In this document: positions 8,871 to 16,526 of the stretch, piece after piece
Position numbering within the stretch: position 1 is the stretch's first letter
Layout of the letters: every line of letters begins with the position of its first letter
Source of the DNA: Pseudobdellovibrionaceae bacterium
GTDB taxonomy: Bacteria > Bdellovibrionota > Bdellovibrionia > Bdellovibrionales > UBA1609
DNA: 41,484 nucleotides
Reading direction: 5' to 3'
Assembly (NCBI GenBank): GCA_025354795.1
Contig: JANXMF010000154.1
Coordinates: forward strand, 1 to 41,484
Notes under the pieces: model-generated
What the model was told of the DNA's origin: nothing
The model's database searches: none
What the model saw: only the letters and a program-made list of their open reading frames with translations
Position numbers and translations under genes: made by a program

Positions 8871-9036
8871 GAGGATTCCTCCGGGGAATGTAATTTCCAC
8901 ATTGGCGTTTAGTTTTTGAGCGGTGTTTTTGCTGTGGGAACTAACCAACATGTGTAGAGGAGTTACATCGCAATATTCATGCCCAGCTTGGGGACCACGA
9001 GCTTGTGCCGTTAGGCATAGGATCTATCCAGAGAGA

Positions 9037-9092
9037 GACCCAGGGTCATGAAACCTAGGATGCCGACGGGCCCCATGGGGTAGACCTAGGTC
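9037..9092. repeat. Cluster of palindromes after yejE
   Basis: Four palindromic motifs lie within 56 bp: GACCCAGGGTC (9037-9047, odd centre), CCTAGG (9054-9059), CCCCATGGGG (9071-9080) and GACCTAGGTC (9083-9092). The last contains the yejE stop codon. The tetramer CTAG, usually rare in bacterial DNA, occurs twice. None is followed by a T-tract in the direction of yejE transcription. They could be operator sites for the downstream secreted-protein gene or an RNA structure ending the yej transcript. Confidence 0.4.
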
Positions 9093-10111
9093 AATGTTTT
9101 TCGCGGATCATAAGCCTCACGCACACCTTCACCAATAAAAGTTAGAGCGGTCAGTGAAACCACCATCGCCAGCGACGGATAAACCGCCAGCCACCAGGCG
9201 ATCGTAAAGTGCTCTTGCGCCTGTTGCAGCAATTCTCCCCAACTCGGGGTCGGCGGAGGTAAGCCCATCCCAAGATAATCCAAGATCGCAAGAGTCGTAA
9301 TATTCGACGCAATCTCAGTTGGCGAAAACGTGATCAACGGACCTAAACCATTGGGTAAAATGTGCCTAAACAAAATGCGGAAAGTGCCCACGCCTTGCGC
9401 TTTTGCGGATTCCACAAATTCGCGTTTACGCAATTTCAAAAACTCGGCACGCATGTAAGTCGAAATGCGCATCCAGCCCAAGAATACGGAAAACGCGACC
9501 AACATGGTCATCGAAGCGCCCAAAAACGCGATCAAGGTCAACAACATGAGTAGGTACGGAAGTGAATCAAAAACTTCCACAAAACGTTGGCCGATCAAAT
9601 CAACTCGGCCACCCCAGTAGCCCATCACTGCACCGGCGGCCACGCCCAAGGAAAAGGCAAAGACCCAAACCAATATAGCAAAGCCCACGCTGTAACGAAA
9701 ACCGTAGATCAAACGCGACAACACGTCGCGGCCGCGGTCGTCGGTGCCAAGTAAGTTGTTGCGGGTAGGAGGCGCTGGATAGGTCGCTAAAGTTTCATTG
9801 GATTCAAATGGATTCCACGAAACTGGCGGCCAGAGCGCCCAATTGCCCGGCGCTTTTAAGTCGAGCACTCGGTAATTGGTGACGAAGCCATCTTGGTTAA
9901 AGAGGCTTGGGTGATAATCGCGTAATACGGGAATGTAAACTGAGCCTTGGTAGCTCATAACGATAGGCTTGCTGTTGGCCCAAAATTCTGAAGTGGCGCT
10001 GATGAACAGCATAAAGACTACCACCCACACCGAGACCACTGCCCGCTTGATCGATTTGAAACGGCGCAGGCGTTTACGCGTGAGATCGTTTTTAATCCAT
10101 CGTTCAATCAT
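9086..10111 (-). CDS. yejE: Peptide ABC transporter permease, YejE/OppC type
   Basis: This is the second inner-membrane permease of a peptide importer. The 341-residue product has an N-terminal membrane segment (about 25-45), a periplasmic stretch of about 100 residues containing KPIVMSYQGSVYIPVLRDYHP as in YejE, then LLGTDDRGRDVLSRLIYGFRYS leading into the permease core. The cytoplasmic EAA loop that contacts the ATPase is AKAQGVGTFRILFRHILPNGLGP. The long insertion and the GTDDRGRD block favour YejE over DppC/OppC. The start overlaps the yejB stop by 4 nt (ATGA), indicating translational coupling. No ATPase gene follows: the next gene downstream encodes an unrelated secreted protein. Confidence 0.9.
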   Translation of the reverse strand: MIERWIKNDLTRKRLRRFKSIKRAVVSVWVVVFMLFISATSEFWANSKPIVMSYQGSVYIPVLRDYHPSLFNQDGFVTNYRVLDLKAPGNWALWPPVSWNPFESNETLATYPAPPTRNNLLGTDDRGRDVLSRLIYGFRYSVGFAILVWVFAFSLGVAAGAVMGYWGGRVDLIGQRFVEVFDSLPYLLMLLTLIAFLGASMTMLVAFSVFLGWMRISTYMRAEFLKLRKREFVESAKAQGVGTFRILFRHILPNGLGPLITFSPTEIASNITTLAILDYLGMGLPPPTPSWGELLQQAQEHFTIAWWLAVYPSLAMVVSLTALTFIGEGVREAYDPRKTLT

Positions 10112-11118
10112 TTGAAATCAATCCTCGGATCAACCAAGACGTAGGTGATATCCGACACGAGACGGCCCGCCATCGCCAATAAGCTTTCGATAAAAATCAG
10201 CGCCATAAGAACGTTGTAGTCGCGTGACAAAATGGATTTGTAGCTAAGCAGACCCATGCCGTCCAAATTGAACACCTGTTCAATAATAATCGAGCCGGCG
10301 AAAAACACAGTCAAAAAACTGCCGAGCCCGGTGAGGATCGGAATCAAAGCATTGCGCAAGGCATGTTTGTAAATCACGGTGCGCTCATCAAGGCCCTTGG
10401 CGCGAGCGGTGCGCACGTAATCGAGACGAATCTCTTCCATCAAGGAATTTTTCATTAGGAACACCAGCACCGTAAAGCCGTTCACCACATAGCAAGTTAA
10501 CGGCAAAATAAAGTGATGGACGCGGTCGCAGAATTTGCCCCAGGTTGAGAGGGAGTAATAGCTGTCGGAATAGATTTCGCCGAGGGGAAAAATATCGAGG
10601 AACTGGCCGCCCGCGAGATAGACGCGCATGAGAATCCCAAGAATCAGCGGCGGAATCGAATACGCTACCATCAGCATCACGCTCGACCACAGATCAAAGT
10701 GGGTGCCGTCGCGCACTGCCTTGGCGATGCCTATAGGAATACTGATCATGTAAATCAAAAGCAAAGAGACCAAACCAAATTGCATGGACACCGGCAGCTT
10801 TTCAGCGATGACCGACAGCACCGGCCGTTGATAGGTGAAGCTTTCGCCGAAATCCAAAGTGACAATGTTTTTAAGCCATATCAGGTAGCGAATATGCATC
10901 GGTTGGTCGAAGCCGTATTGCTTTTTGATGGCCTCGAGCACTTCGTTAGAAACACCGCCCGAATTACCCGCCGAAGATTTGCCACCGAATTTCATTTTCG
11001 ACAGGGCCTGCTCGACCGGGCTACCAGGCGCGAGATTAATGACCACAAAGCAAACCAAGGTAATGCCGAACAGAGTCGGTAACATAAACAATAAACGTTG
11101 GAATACGTACTTTGTCAT
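10108..11118 (-). CDS. yejB: Peptide ABC transporter permease, YejB/OppB type
   Basis: The 336-residue product is the partner permease of YejE. The N-terminus MTKYVFQRLLFMLPTLFGI is the typical first membrane helix of the OppB family. PGSPVEQALSKMKFGG followed by a linker resembles YejB, and the EAA loop is ARAKGLDERTVIYKHALRNALIP. The C-terminus SDITYVLVDPRIDFK matches the YejB end closely. AAGGA lies 5 nt before the ATG. It is separated from yejA by a 55-nt gap holding a GC-rich hairpin. Expected role: import of oligopeptides (microcin C in E. coli YejABEF). Substrate here is unknown. Confidence 0.92.
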   Translation of the reverse strand: MTKYVFQRLLFMLPTLFGITLVCFVVINLAPGSPVEQALSKMKFGGKSSAGNSGGVSNEVLEAIKKQYGFDQPMHIRYLIWLKNIVTLDFGESFTYQRPVLSVIAEKLPVSMQFGLVSLLLIYMISIPIGIAKAVRDGTHFDLWSSVMLMVAYSIPPLILGILMRVYLAGGQFLDIFPLGEIYSDSYYSLSTWGKFCDRVHHFILPLTCYVVNGFTVLVFLMKNSLMEEIRLDYVRTARAKGLDERTVIYKHALRNALIPILTGLGSFLTVFFAGSIIIEQVFNLDGMGLLSYKSILSRDYNVLMALIFIESLLAMAGRLVSDITYVLVDPRIDFK

Positions 11119-11136
11119 GGCTTCCTTGGATTGCGC

Positions 11137-11160
11137 GGGGCCTAGCTACGCGCTGGCCCC
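11137..11160 (-). promoter_or_regulatory. GC-rich intercistronic hairpin between yejA and yejB
   Basis: GGGGCC (11137-11142) pairs with GGCCCC (11155-11160), and the inner AGC (11144-11146) pairs with GCT (11152-11154), with a bulged T and a 5-nt loop. In the transcribed (minus) direction it follows the yejA stop and is not followed by a U-run. It is therefore more likely an mRNA 3'-end stabiliser or partial attenuator, raising binding protein over permease, than a full terminator. The function is inference from the usual arrangement of ABC import operons. Confidence 0.45.
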
Positions 11161-11173
11161 TCCCCCCTTGCGA

Positions 11174-12829
11174 TTACTGCAAGGGCGAGGTGTAAAAGAA
11201 TAAATAGCTTAGGTCGTACTGATAGGTCGGCTTGACCGAGCCAATACGCTTGTTCAACAGGTAGAGATCGTATTTGGGATTGAACAAAAAAGTGTAAGGG
11301 GCATCGTCCGCGATCAGCTTGCTGACCTTTTGCCACATCAGCTTGCGCTTGTTTTTGTCCATCTCTTCGCGGGCTTTATCAATTAGGTTGTCCACTTCCT
11401 TATTGGAATAGGAAATGAAGTTGGAGCCGCCCGGTTTCGAACTGTCCGTGTGCCAGATCTGTTTCAAATCGTCTTCGACGTCACCGCCCCCCCAAGACAA
11501 GGTGACCGCGTCGAATTTTTGTTCGTCGAGCAATTTGCTGAAGGTGTTCCATTCGATCAGCTTAATCTCCATATCAATGCCGGCTTTTTTCAGGTCCTCT
11601 TTATAGAGAGTGAAGAATTTTTCCACGTCGCGATTCGGTAACAACAGGGAAAAATGAAATTCCACGGGCTTGCCGTCGATAGTCTTCTGCAAGATGCCTT
11701 TTTTCTCGCTGTCTTCCCAGCCAGCTTTTTTCAACAAAGCTTTGGCCTTTTCGGGATTGAACTCAATGGGTTTAATTTGCGGCGAGGTGAACGGGCTATT
11801 GTAATAAAACGGGCTGCGGCCTTCGACCGAGCGGCCAAAATAAAACTTTTCGATCAGCTGCTTGCGGTTGAACAGATGCGAAAGCGCGACACGCACGTTG
11901 CGATCTTTAAACAGCGGGTTTTTTTCGTTCCAGCCGATAAATCCGTAATTTTTGGGACGGCGATTCTCGGCGGCCACCTTGATTATGGTGGTTCCGAAGG
12001 GCTCGCCTACGGCTTTCTTCTCAAAATTTTCAGCACGGATGGGCTCCATGTAATCGATCTGGCCCTTTTTGACCATTTCGATTTCAAGGTTTTCTTCTTT
12101 AATAAAGTGCCAGTTGACGCGCTCGAATTTACCAAAGCCCCTTTGATCCGCGTACTCTTTTCCCCACCAGTTGTTATCTCGCACCAACATCAGGTTCTTG
12201 CCGCGGTTGTAAACTTCAACTTTGTAAGGACCTGAACCAAAGAGAGGCGCGCCTTCAAATTTCTTGTTCGGATCCTGATAAATATGTTTAGCCACGATCG
12301 GAGTGTTTGATGACGACGCTAAAACCATCAAGGTTAAAAAATACTTCTTCTTCATCTTGATGCGCACGGTGGCGGGGTCGACCGCCTCAACGCTGTCTAC
12401 ATTGTCATAGTACGGTAAGCGCGCGGTGGCTTTATAGGCGGGGTCCTTGACTAAATCAAAAGAGAACTTCACGTCCTCCGCGGTCACGGGCGTGTTGTCG
12501 GAGAAGTGAGCGTTTTTGCGCAAATGAAAAGTGTAGGTCAGAGAATCTTTGGAAACCTCATAGCTCTCGGCCAGCTGCGGCTGAAATTCATAGGTGTCTG
12601 GGTTCAAGTAAAGCAAGCCTTCGACCACGTACTCAGCAATATGTCGGGACTCGAGTTCATTGATACGAAGCGGGTTAAGACTCTCCGGTTCACCCGAGGC
12701 GTTGCGGTTGAGCGTGCCGCTCACGGGAGCGTCAGGCTTGCCGAGCGGTGTGATTTTCATTGGTGGAATCGAGGCGGCGGCACTCACACTCGCCATCAGT
12801 GCAAACAAAACTAAATTAGAGCGGATCAT
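11174..12829 (-). CDS. yejA: Peptide ABC transporter substrate-binding protein (YejA-like, SBP family 5)
   Basis: The 551-residue product starts with a Sec signal peptide, MIRSNLVLFALMASVSAA, and lacks a lipobox, so a soluble periplasmic binding protein is expected. Family 5 blocks include NPLRINELESRHIAEYVVEGLLYLNPDTYEFQPQLAESYEV and TYTFHLRKNAHFSDNTPVTAEDVKFSFDLV, followed by VRVALSHLFNRKQLIEKFYFG. It heads the operon yejA-yejB-yejE and delivers peptides to the permeases. The ATG at 12829 follows GGAG with 9-nt spacing. The gene diverges from the ureohydrolase gene across 176 bp that carries an inverted repeat. Confidence 0.92.
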   Translation of the reverse strand: MIRSNLVLFALMASVSAAASIPPMKITPLGKPDAPVSGTLNRNASGEPESLNPLRINELESRHIAEYVVEGLLYLNPDTYEFQPQLAESYEVSKDSLTYTFHLRKNAHFSDNTPVTAEDVKFSFDLVKDPAYKATARLPYYDNVDSVEAVDPATVRIKMKKKYFLTLMVLASSSNTPIVAKHIYQDPNKKFEGAPLFGSGPYKVEVYNRGKNLMLVRDNNWWGKEYADQRGFGKFERVNWHFIKEENLEIEMVKKGQIDYMEPIRAENFEKKAVGEPFGTTIIKVAAENRRPKNYGFIGWNEKNPLFKDRNVRVALSHLFNRKQLIEKFYFGRSVEGRSPFYYNSPFTSPQIKPIEFNPEKAKALLKKAGWEDSEKKGILQKTIDGKPVEFHFSLLLPNRDVEKFFTLYKEDLKKAGIDMEIKLIEWNTFSKLLDEQKFDAVTLSWGGGDVEDDLKQIWHTDSSKPGGSNFISYSNKEVDNLIDKAREEMDKNKRKLMWQKVSKLIADDAPYTFLFNPKYDLYLLNKRIGSVKPTYQYDLSYLFFYTSPLQ

Positions 12830-12898
12830 GAAACGTTCTCCTAATAACTGGTTCGTTACTTGTTGCGGACCGTTTAACTTTTCTCTTGCGCTGGATCG

Positions 12899-12927
12899 AA
12901 ACGCAATGCATTAAGGCCTATGCGTTT
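12899..12927. promoter_or_regulatory. Inverted repeat in the yejA/ureohydrolase divergent region
   Basis: AAACGCA (12899-12905) and TGCGTTT (12921-12927) form a perfect 7-bp inverted repeat, 22 bp between arm starts, about two helical turns. That is typical for a dimeric regulator site. TATACA at 12942-12947 could be a -10 for the plus-strand gene, but no good -35 is seen at 17 nt; an activator-dependent promoter would fit. This is a candidate shared operator only. Confidence 0.35.
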
Positions 12928-13005
12928 TCGCGACCTCAATTTATACAACTCGAATGAATTATCAAGATTTGATTTTGGTCCTCACTATATAAGGAGAGAG
13001 TCGGT

Positions 13006-14043
13006 ATGAACACTTTTGAACCCGGAGGCACGGCTTCGTATACGGACGGACTATTCGGCATTCCCACCACTGCGGAAAAATCGGAGATCGTGATTATCCC
13101 GGTGCCTTGGGAAGTGACAACTTCTTATGGTGGCGGAACTTCGCGCGGGCCCGAGCGTATCCTTAAAGCATCAGCACAAGTCGATCTCTTCGATCTCGAA
13201 CTCGGCCACTCCTATAAGAAGGGTTATCATCTGCTGCCGCTGCCCCATGAGTTGTTACTGCTCAACGACGATTTGCGAAGCCTTGCGTTGACCGTGCGAG
13301 CGACTTTGGAATCGGGCGAATCGCTCTCGGCAGAAGATCAGCGTGCGCTCAAAGCGGTCAATGAGGGTTGTGCGAAAATGAGCGAATGGGTCCACACCCA
13401 AGCCGCAGAAATCTTAGCGCGGGGCCAGATCCCCGCGGTGCTGGGAGGCGATCACTCCTCGCCCGAAGGCGCGATACGCGCGGTGAGCGAAGCCACCAAC
13501 GGCGCGTTTGGTATACTACATATAGATGCGCATGCCGATCTTCGCCATCAGTATCAAGGGTTCGAACGCAGTCATGCTTCAATCATGAACAATGTGATGC
13601 ACGCCACTTGGAAGCCCCAAAAGTTAGTGCAGGTCGCGATTCGCGACTTTTCCGAAGAAGAATATCAGCTCATGGAGAAAAATGTTCATGTTGAAACTTT
13701 CTTTGATCTGAATCTAAAGCGCGCGCTATTTGAAGGTGAAGCATGGGCGTCTATCTGCAAGCGCATCGTCAGCGGCCTGCCAGAGCAAGTGTATGTGAGT
13801 TTCGATATTGACGGCCTAAGCCCCGAGTACTGTCCACACACCGGAACGCCGGTACCTGGCGGTCTGAGTTTTGATCAAGCGGGATACTTGCTGCGGGTGG
13901 CGGTGGAAAGTGGGCGTAAGATTGTCGGCTTTGACCTCAATGAGGTTTCGCCCAGCCCCGATCCCAGCAATGACTGGGATGGGAATGTGGGCGCTCGGTT
14001 ACTTTACAAGCTCTGTGGCTGGACGATTCTCAGCCAAGCTTAG
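13006..14043 (+). CDS. Ureohydrolase (agmatinase/arginase family; agmatinase likely)
   Basis: The 345-residue product carries the complete manganese-site motifs of the ureohydrolase fold: GGDH with H150, DAHAD with D174/H176/D178, and SFDIDG with D267/D269. GTPVPGG and the closing GFDLNEVSP also fit. Compared with E. coli SpeB (306 aa) it has a longer segment at about 80-140 before GGDH. With an arginine decarboxylase 6 kb away, hydrolysis of agmatine to putrescine and urea is the most economical role; arginase or a related guanidine hydrolase cannot be excluded from sequence alone. AAGGAG lies 9 nt before the ATG. It is convergent with the DksA-like gene, stops overlapping by 4 nt. Confidence 0.85.
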   Translation: MNTFEPGGTASYTDGLFGIPTTAEKSEIVIIPVPWEVTTSYGGGTSRGPERILKASAQVDLFDLELGHSYKKGYHLLPLPHELLLLNDDLRSLALTVRATLESGESLSAEDQRALKAVNEGCAKMSEWVHTQAAEILARGQIPAVLGGDHSSPEGAIRAVSEATNGAFGILHIDAHADLRHQYQGFERSHASIMNNVMHATWKPQKLVQVAIRDFSEEEYQLMEKNVHVETFFDLNLKRALFEGEAWASICKRIVSGLPEQVYVSFDIDGLSPEYCPHTGTPVPGGLSFDQAGYLLRVAVESGRKIVGFDLNEVSPSPDPSNDWDGNVGARLLYKLCGWTILSQA

Positions 14044-14414
14044 CGGGCGTACTTCTTACCCAAGCTTTCGCGAATTTCAGCGCCTTCAATGCTGAGGCGT
14101 GTCCAAGGGATCGCGAGCAGGCGATCAGGTTCGATGATTTCTTCGGTCTCTTCGCAAATACCGTAGAGGCCTTTTTCAATCCGGCCCAGGGCCGATTCGA
14201 TTTCCATCAATTGTTTGCGCAGGCGCTCGTGCATGCTAAGGAATTCAGCCTCAGCCAAAGCGCGCAGGGTTTGGTCGCCTTCGTCGCCGCCTTTGTTGTC
14301 GTCGGCATTGTGTAGATCCTGGCGGGACTCCCGCACTCTATTGAGCAGATCGGTCTTGGCGTGGATGAGCTTGCCTTTGCATTTTTCGACTAAGTCTCGC
14401 GTCAAACCTGACAT
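14040..14414 (-). CDS. DksA/TraR-family protein with degenerate zinc site
   Basis: The 124-residue product has the DksA layout: a coiled-coil N-terminal region (about 5-80) with an acidic tip (NADDNKGGDEGDQ), then ALGRIEKGLYGICEETEEIIEPDRLLAIPWTRLSIEGAE. DksA proteins bind the RNA polymerase secondary channel and adjust transcription with ppGpp. Of the four usual zinc cysteines only C87 remains; the others are Thr, Ser and Gly, so zinc binding is doubtful. Cysteine-poor DksA variants are known in other proteobacteria. The ATG at 14414 follows a GGGGGG run by 6 nt; a TTG at 14447 would extend it by 11 residues. Confidence 0.8.
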   Translation of the reverse strand: MSGLTRDLVEKCKGKLIHAKTDLLNRVRESRQDLHNADDNKGGDEGDQTLRALAEAEFLSMHERLRKQLMEIESALGRIEKGLYGICEETEEIIEPDRLLAIPWTRLSIEGAEIRESLGKKYAR

Positions 14415-14485
14415 GTAATTCCCCCCGGATAATTGTCCTTGTTCCAAAGCCCTTTTAGATGAGGTGCCAATTTGGAACTGAACTA

Positions 14486-14514
14486 TTTACACATTAACCG
14501 TGTTATTTTTGCAA
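14486..14514 (-). promoter_or_regulatory. Possible sigma-70-type promoter for the DksA-like gene
   Basis: Reading the minus strand, TTGCAA (14514-14509) and TGTAAA (14491-14486) are separated by exactly 17 nt, each matching 4 of 6 consensus bases. Transcription would begin about 65 nt before the start codon at 14414. The only basis is sequence resemblance and position. Confidence 0.35.
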
Positions 14515-14628
14515 GAGTTTTTCTTAAACCATCTTACAATCGACTGTGCACTGCGACGAAGGTCCCGCGATACGCGCCACTAGCAAATAATTCTAGATGA
14601 TTGGATTTGAAACTCAAAATGGTCTCGA

Positions 14629-14647
14629 CTCATTGTTTCACAATGAG
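14629..14647 (-). terminator. Perfect hairpin after the SH3-like gene
   Basis: CTCATTGT (14629-14636) and ACAATGAG (14640-14647) form a perfect 8-bp stem with the 3-nt loop TTC, 33 nt beyond the minus-strand SH3 gene stop. In that direction only a short T-run follows after about 10 nt, so intrinsic termination would be weak. The rest of the 265-bp gap between the two minus-strand genes shows no coding frame. Confidence 0.35.
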
Positions 14648-14679
14648 ACGCCTGGGCGTATCCTCACTTTGACATGTCG

Positions 14680-15141
14680 CTAAAAATCGACGTTTGAAAA
14701 CTTGGTCGGCTTCCAGATAGTGGATTCATGTAGCCAAGCGCTCCGGCCGGTCTCATCTTCCACGTGATACCACTCGCCCTGGGCCTCTGTGCGCTTAAAA
14801 GGCGTGTACTTATCCACATTTCGCAGGTCGGCGGTGGCCGCTGAGGTCGAAGGCTCCTTACGCAGAGTTGCAACCGGGGACTTCACCACCAAACATTGCA
14901 TGGACGTGGTCAGATCGCGGGCTTGAGCCCAATGGGTCTCGCCTTCCAAATCCTGCACGTTGACCCAACCATTTTTCTTTTCTCCTTTTAAAAAGGGCAT
15001 AAAGCGTGACACTTTCCACGACACCGGAAATTGGCTGCCCGGTCCCTTGCGCAAAGTTGTCGGGTTTTTGGCGCACGCAGGGTCGCCGGCCGCCGCGGCT
15101 TTTACGCAAAAAATGAAGAGCACGAGTGCGCCGATTCTCAC
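14680..15141 (-). CDS. Secreted protein with two SH3-like repeats
   Basis: From a GTG start the product is 153 residues with a signal peptide, VRIGALVLFIFCVKAAAAG. Two bacterial SH3-like modules follow: TTLRKGPGSQFPVSWKVSRFMPF...WVNVQDLEGETHWAQARDL and ATLRKEPSTSAATADLRNVDKYTPF...WYHVEDETGRSAWLHESTI. Such modules often bind cell-wall or envelope ligands. The GTG overlaps the exonuclease III stop as GTGA, and TGGAG lies 8 nt upstream. A longer ATG frame to 15168 would insert nine residues before the signal peptide. Two cysteines (in DPACAK and MQCLVV) could form a disulfide. The function is unknown. Confidence 0.75.
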   Translation of the reverse strand: MRIGALVLFIFCVKAAAAGDPACAKNPTTLRKGPGSQFPVSWKVSRFMPFLKGEKKNGWVNVQDLEGETHWAQARDLTTSMQCLVVKSPVATLRKEPSTSAATADLRNVDKYTPFKRTEAQGEWYHVEDETGRSAWLHESTIWKPTKFSNVDF

Positions 15142-15905
15142 GAGTTCAGCTCCACAATCACCGGGCAATGGTCGCTCCCCGCTTGGTCTTCATAAATTTG
15201 ACAGGATTTAAGATGTCTTTTGAGACCCGAAGACACGCAGATGTAGTCAATGCGCCAACCGTTGTTCGCAGCGCGCGCGTTTTGTAAGTACGACCACCAA
15301 CTGAAGCGGCGCTTTTCGTCTGGGTGGAACAATCGGAAGGTGTCTATAAATCCATCCGCTAAAAAACTCCTCATCCATTCCCGTTCTTCCGGCAAAAATC
15401 CGCTTTCCCCAGCCAAGGCTTGGGGATTGTAAACATCGATGTCTAGGTAAGCGACGTTGTAATCGCCGACCACTATCAAATTCTCGCCTGAACGGAGGCG
15501 TTTAAGCAAATATTGGCGAAGGCGGCGTAAGAACTCTTGTTTGAAATGGTGGCGCTCTTCGCCCGAGCCGCCATTGGGGAAATAAATATTGAGTAAAGTG
15601 AACTGGGAAAAGCGTGTGATCAGTACGCGGCCCTCCGCATCAAACTTAGGAATTCCAATACCGTAGGATATTTCGAGTGGCGGCTCGCGAAAAAAAGTCG
15701 CAACCCCCGAATACCCTGGCCGCTGCGCGGCAGACCAGTGACTTTGGTAGCCGTCGAAGGAACGTAGACTTTCATCCAGTTGATCGGGGTGAGCTTTGGT
15801 TTCTTGCACACAGAGGATGTCCGGCTTCTCGCGCGCGCAAAATTCAAAAAAGCCCTTTTGCTTAACGGCGCGGATGCCATTGACGTTCCAAGTGACGATT
15901 TTCAT
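15138..15905 (-). CDS. xth: Exodeoxyribonuclease III / AP endonuclease
   Basis: The 255-residue product is an ExoIII-family enzyme of base-excision repair, cleaving at abasic sites and trimming 3' ends. Catalytic signatures are WNVNGIRA with N7, CVQETK with metal ligand E35, GDYNVA, and the terminal GSDHCPV with the Asp-His pair. Length matches ExoA-type enzymes (about 250-260). GDYNVAYLDIDVYNP differs slightly from the common GDFNVAHTEIDL but keeps the catalytic Asp and Asn. It diverges from the peroxiredoxin gene over 85 bp, which places two oxidative-damage functions back to back. It is translationally coupled to the SH3-like gene by GTGA. Confidence 0.93.
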   Translation of the reverse strand: MKIVTWNVNGIRAVKQKGFFEFCAREKPDILCVQETKAHPDQLDESLRSFDGYQSHWSAAQRPGYSGVATFFREPPLEISYGIGIPKFDAEGRVLITRFSQFTLLNIYFPNGGSGEERHHFKQEFLRRLRQYLLKRLRSGENLIVVGDYNVAYLDIDVYNPQALAGESGFLPEEREWMRSFLADGFIDTFRLFHPDEKRRFSWWSYLQNARAANNGWRIDYICVSSGLKRHLKSCQIYEDQAGSDHCPVIVELNS

Positions 15906-15990
15906 AGCTCTGCACTCCTTGCCAATTCCTTGCTGATCAAGAGAATCTATGGCAACCCTAGAATTCGAAACCTAGCAAAGGAGTCTTACA

Positions 15991-16515
15991 ATGCCGATGA
16001 TTGGTCAACCTGCTCCGCAATTTATTGCACCTGCGGTTGTGGATGGTGGTGATTTTAAAGATATCAATCTTGCTGACTATAAAGGCAAATGGGTGGTCTT
16101 GTTTTTCTACCCTCTCGATTTTACATTTGTGTGCCCAACTGAGATCACGCAGTTCCGCGATGCCCTGAAGGATTTCCGCAATGAAGGCGCCGAAGTTTTA
16201 GGCGTGAGCATCGATAGCGTGCACTCGCATCGCCGCTGGATTAAAGATGACCTCGGCAATCTGGGTTATCCTTTGATCGGTGACGTGACCAAACGCTTGT
16301 CCCGCGACTACGGCGTTTTACTAGAAGACAAGGGTATCGCCACCCGTGGAACTTTTATCATTGATCCCGAAGGCCGCATCCAATATATGGGGATTCACAA
16401 CTTAAACGTTGGGCGCGACAGTAAAGAGATTTTGCGCGTGGTCCAAGGGCTTAAGTCGGGTGAGTTGTGCGGAGCCGGCTGGAAAAAAGGCGAAAAATTT
16501 GTCGGCGCTAAATAA
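15991..16515 (+). CDS. 2-Cys peroxiredoxin (AhpC/TSA family)
   Basis: The 174-residue cytosolic protein reduces hydroperoxides. The peroxidatic cysteine is C48 in FYPLDFTFVCPTEI, and the resolving cysteine is C160 in GELCGAGW, where family members usually have VCPAGW. The C-terminus ends at KFVGAK and lacks the YF tail linked to overoxidation sensitivity in eukaryotic enzymes, so it should be of the robust bacterial type. AAAGGAG sits 7 nt before the ATG, a strong ribosome site suggesting high expression. The next gene begins 12 nt downstream. The electron donor is not evident in the window. Confidence 0.94.
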   Translation: MPMIGQPAPQFIAPAVVDGGDFKDINLADYKGKWVVLFFYPLDFTFVCPTEITQFRDALKDFRNEGAEVLGVSIDSVHSHRRWIKDDLGNLGYPLIGDVTKRLSRDYGVLLEDKGIATRGTFIIDPEGRIQYMGIHNLNVGRDSKEILRVVQGLKSGELCGAGWKKGEKFVGAK

Positions 16516-16526
16516 ATAGCTAAACT

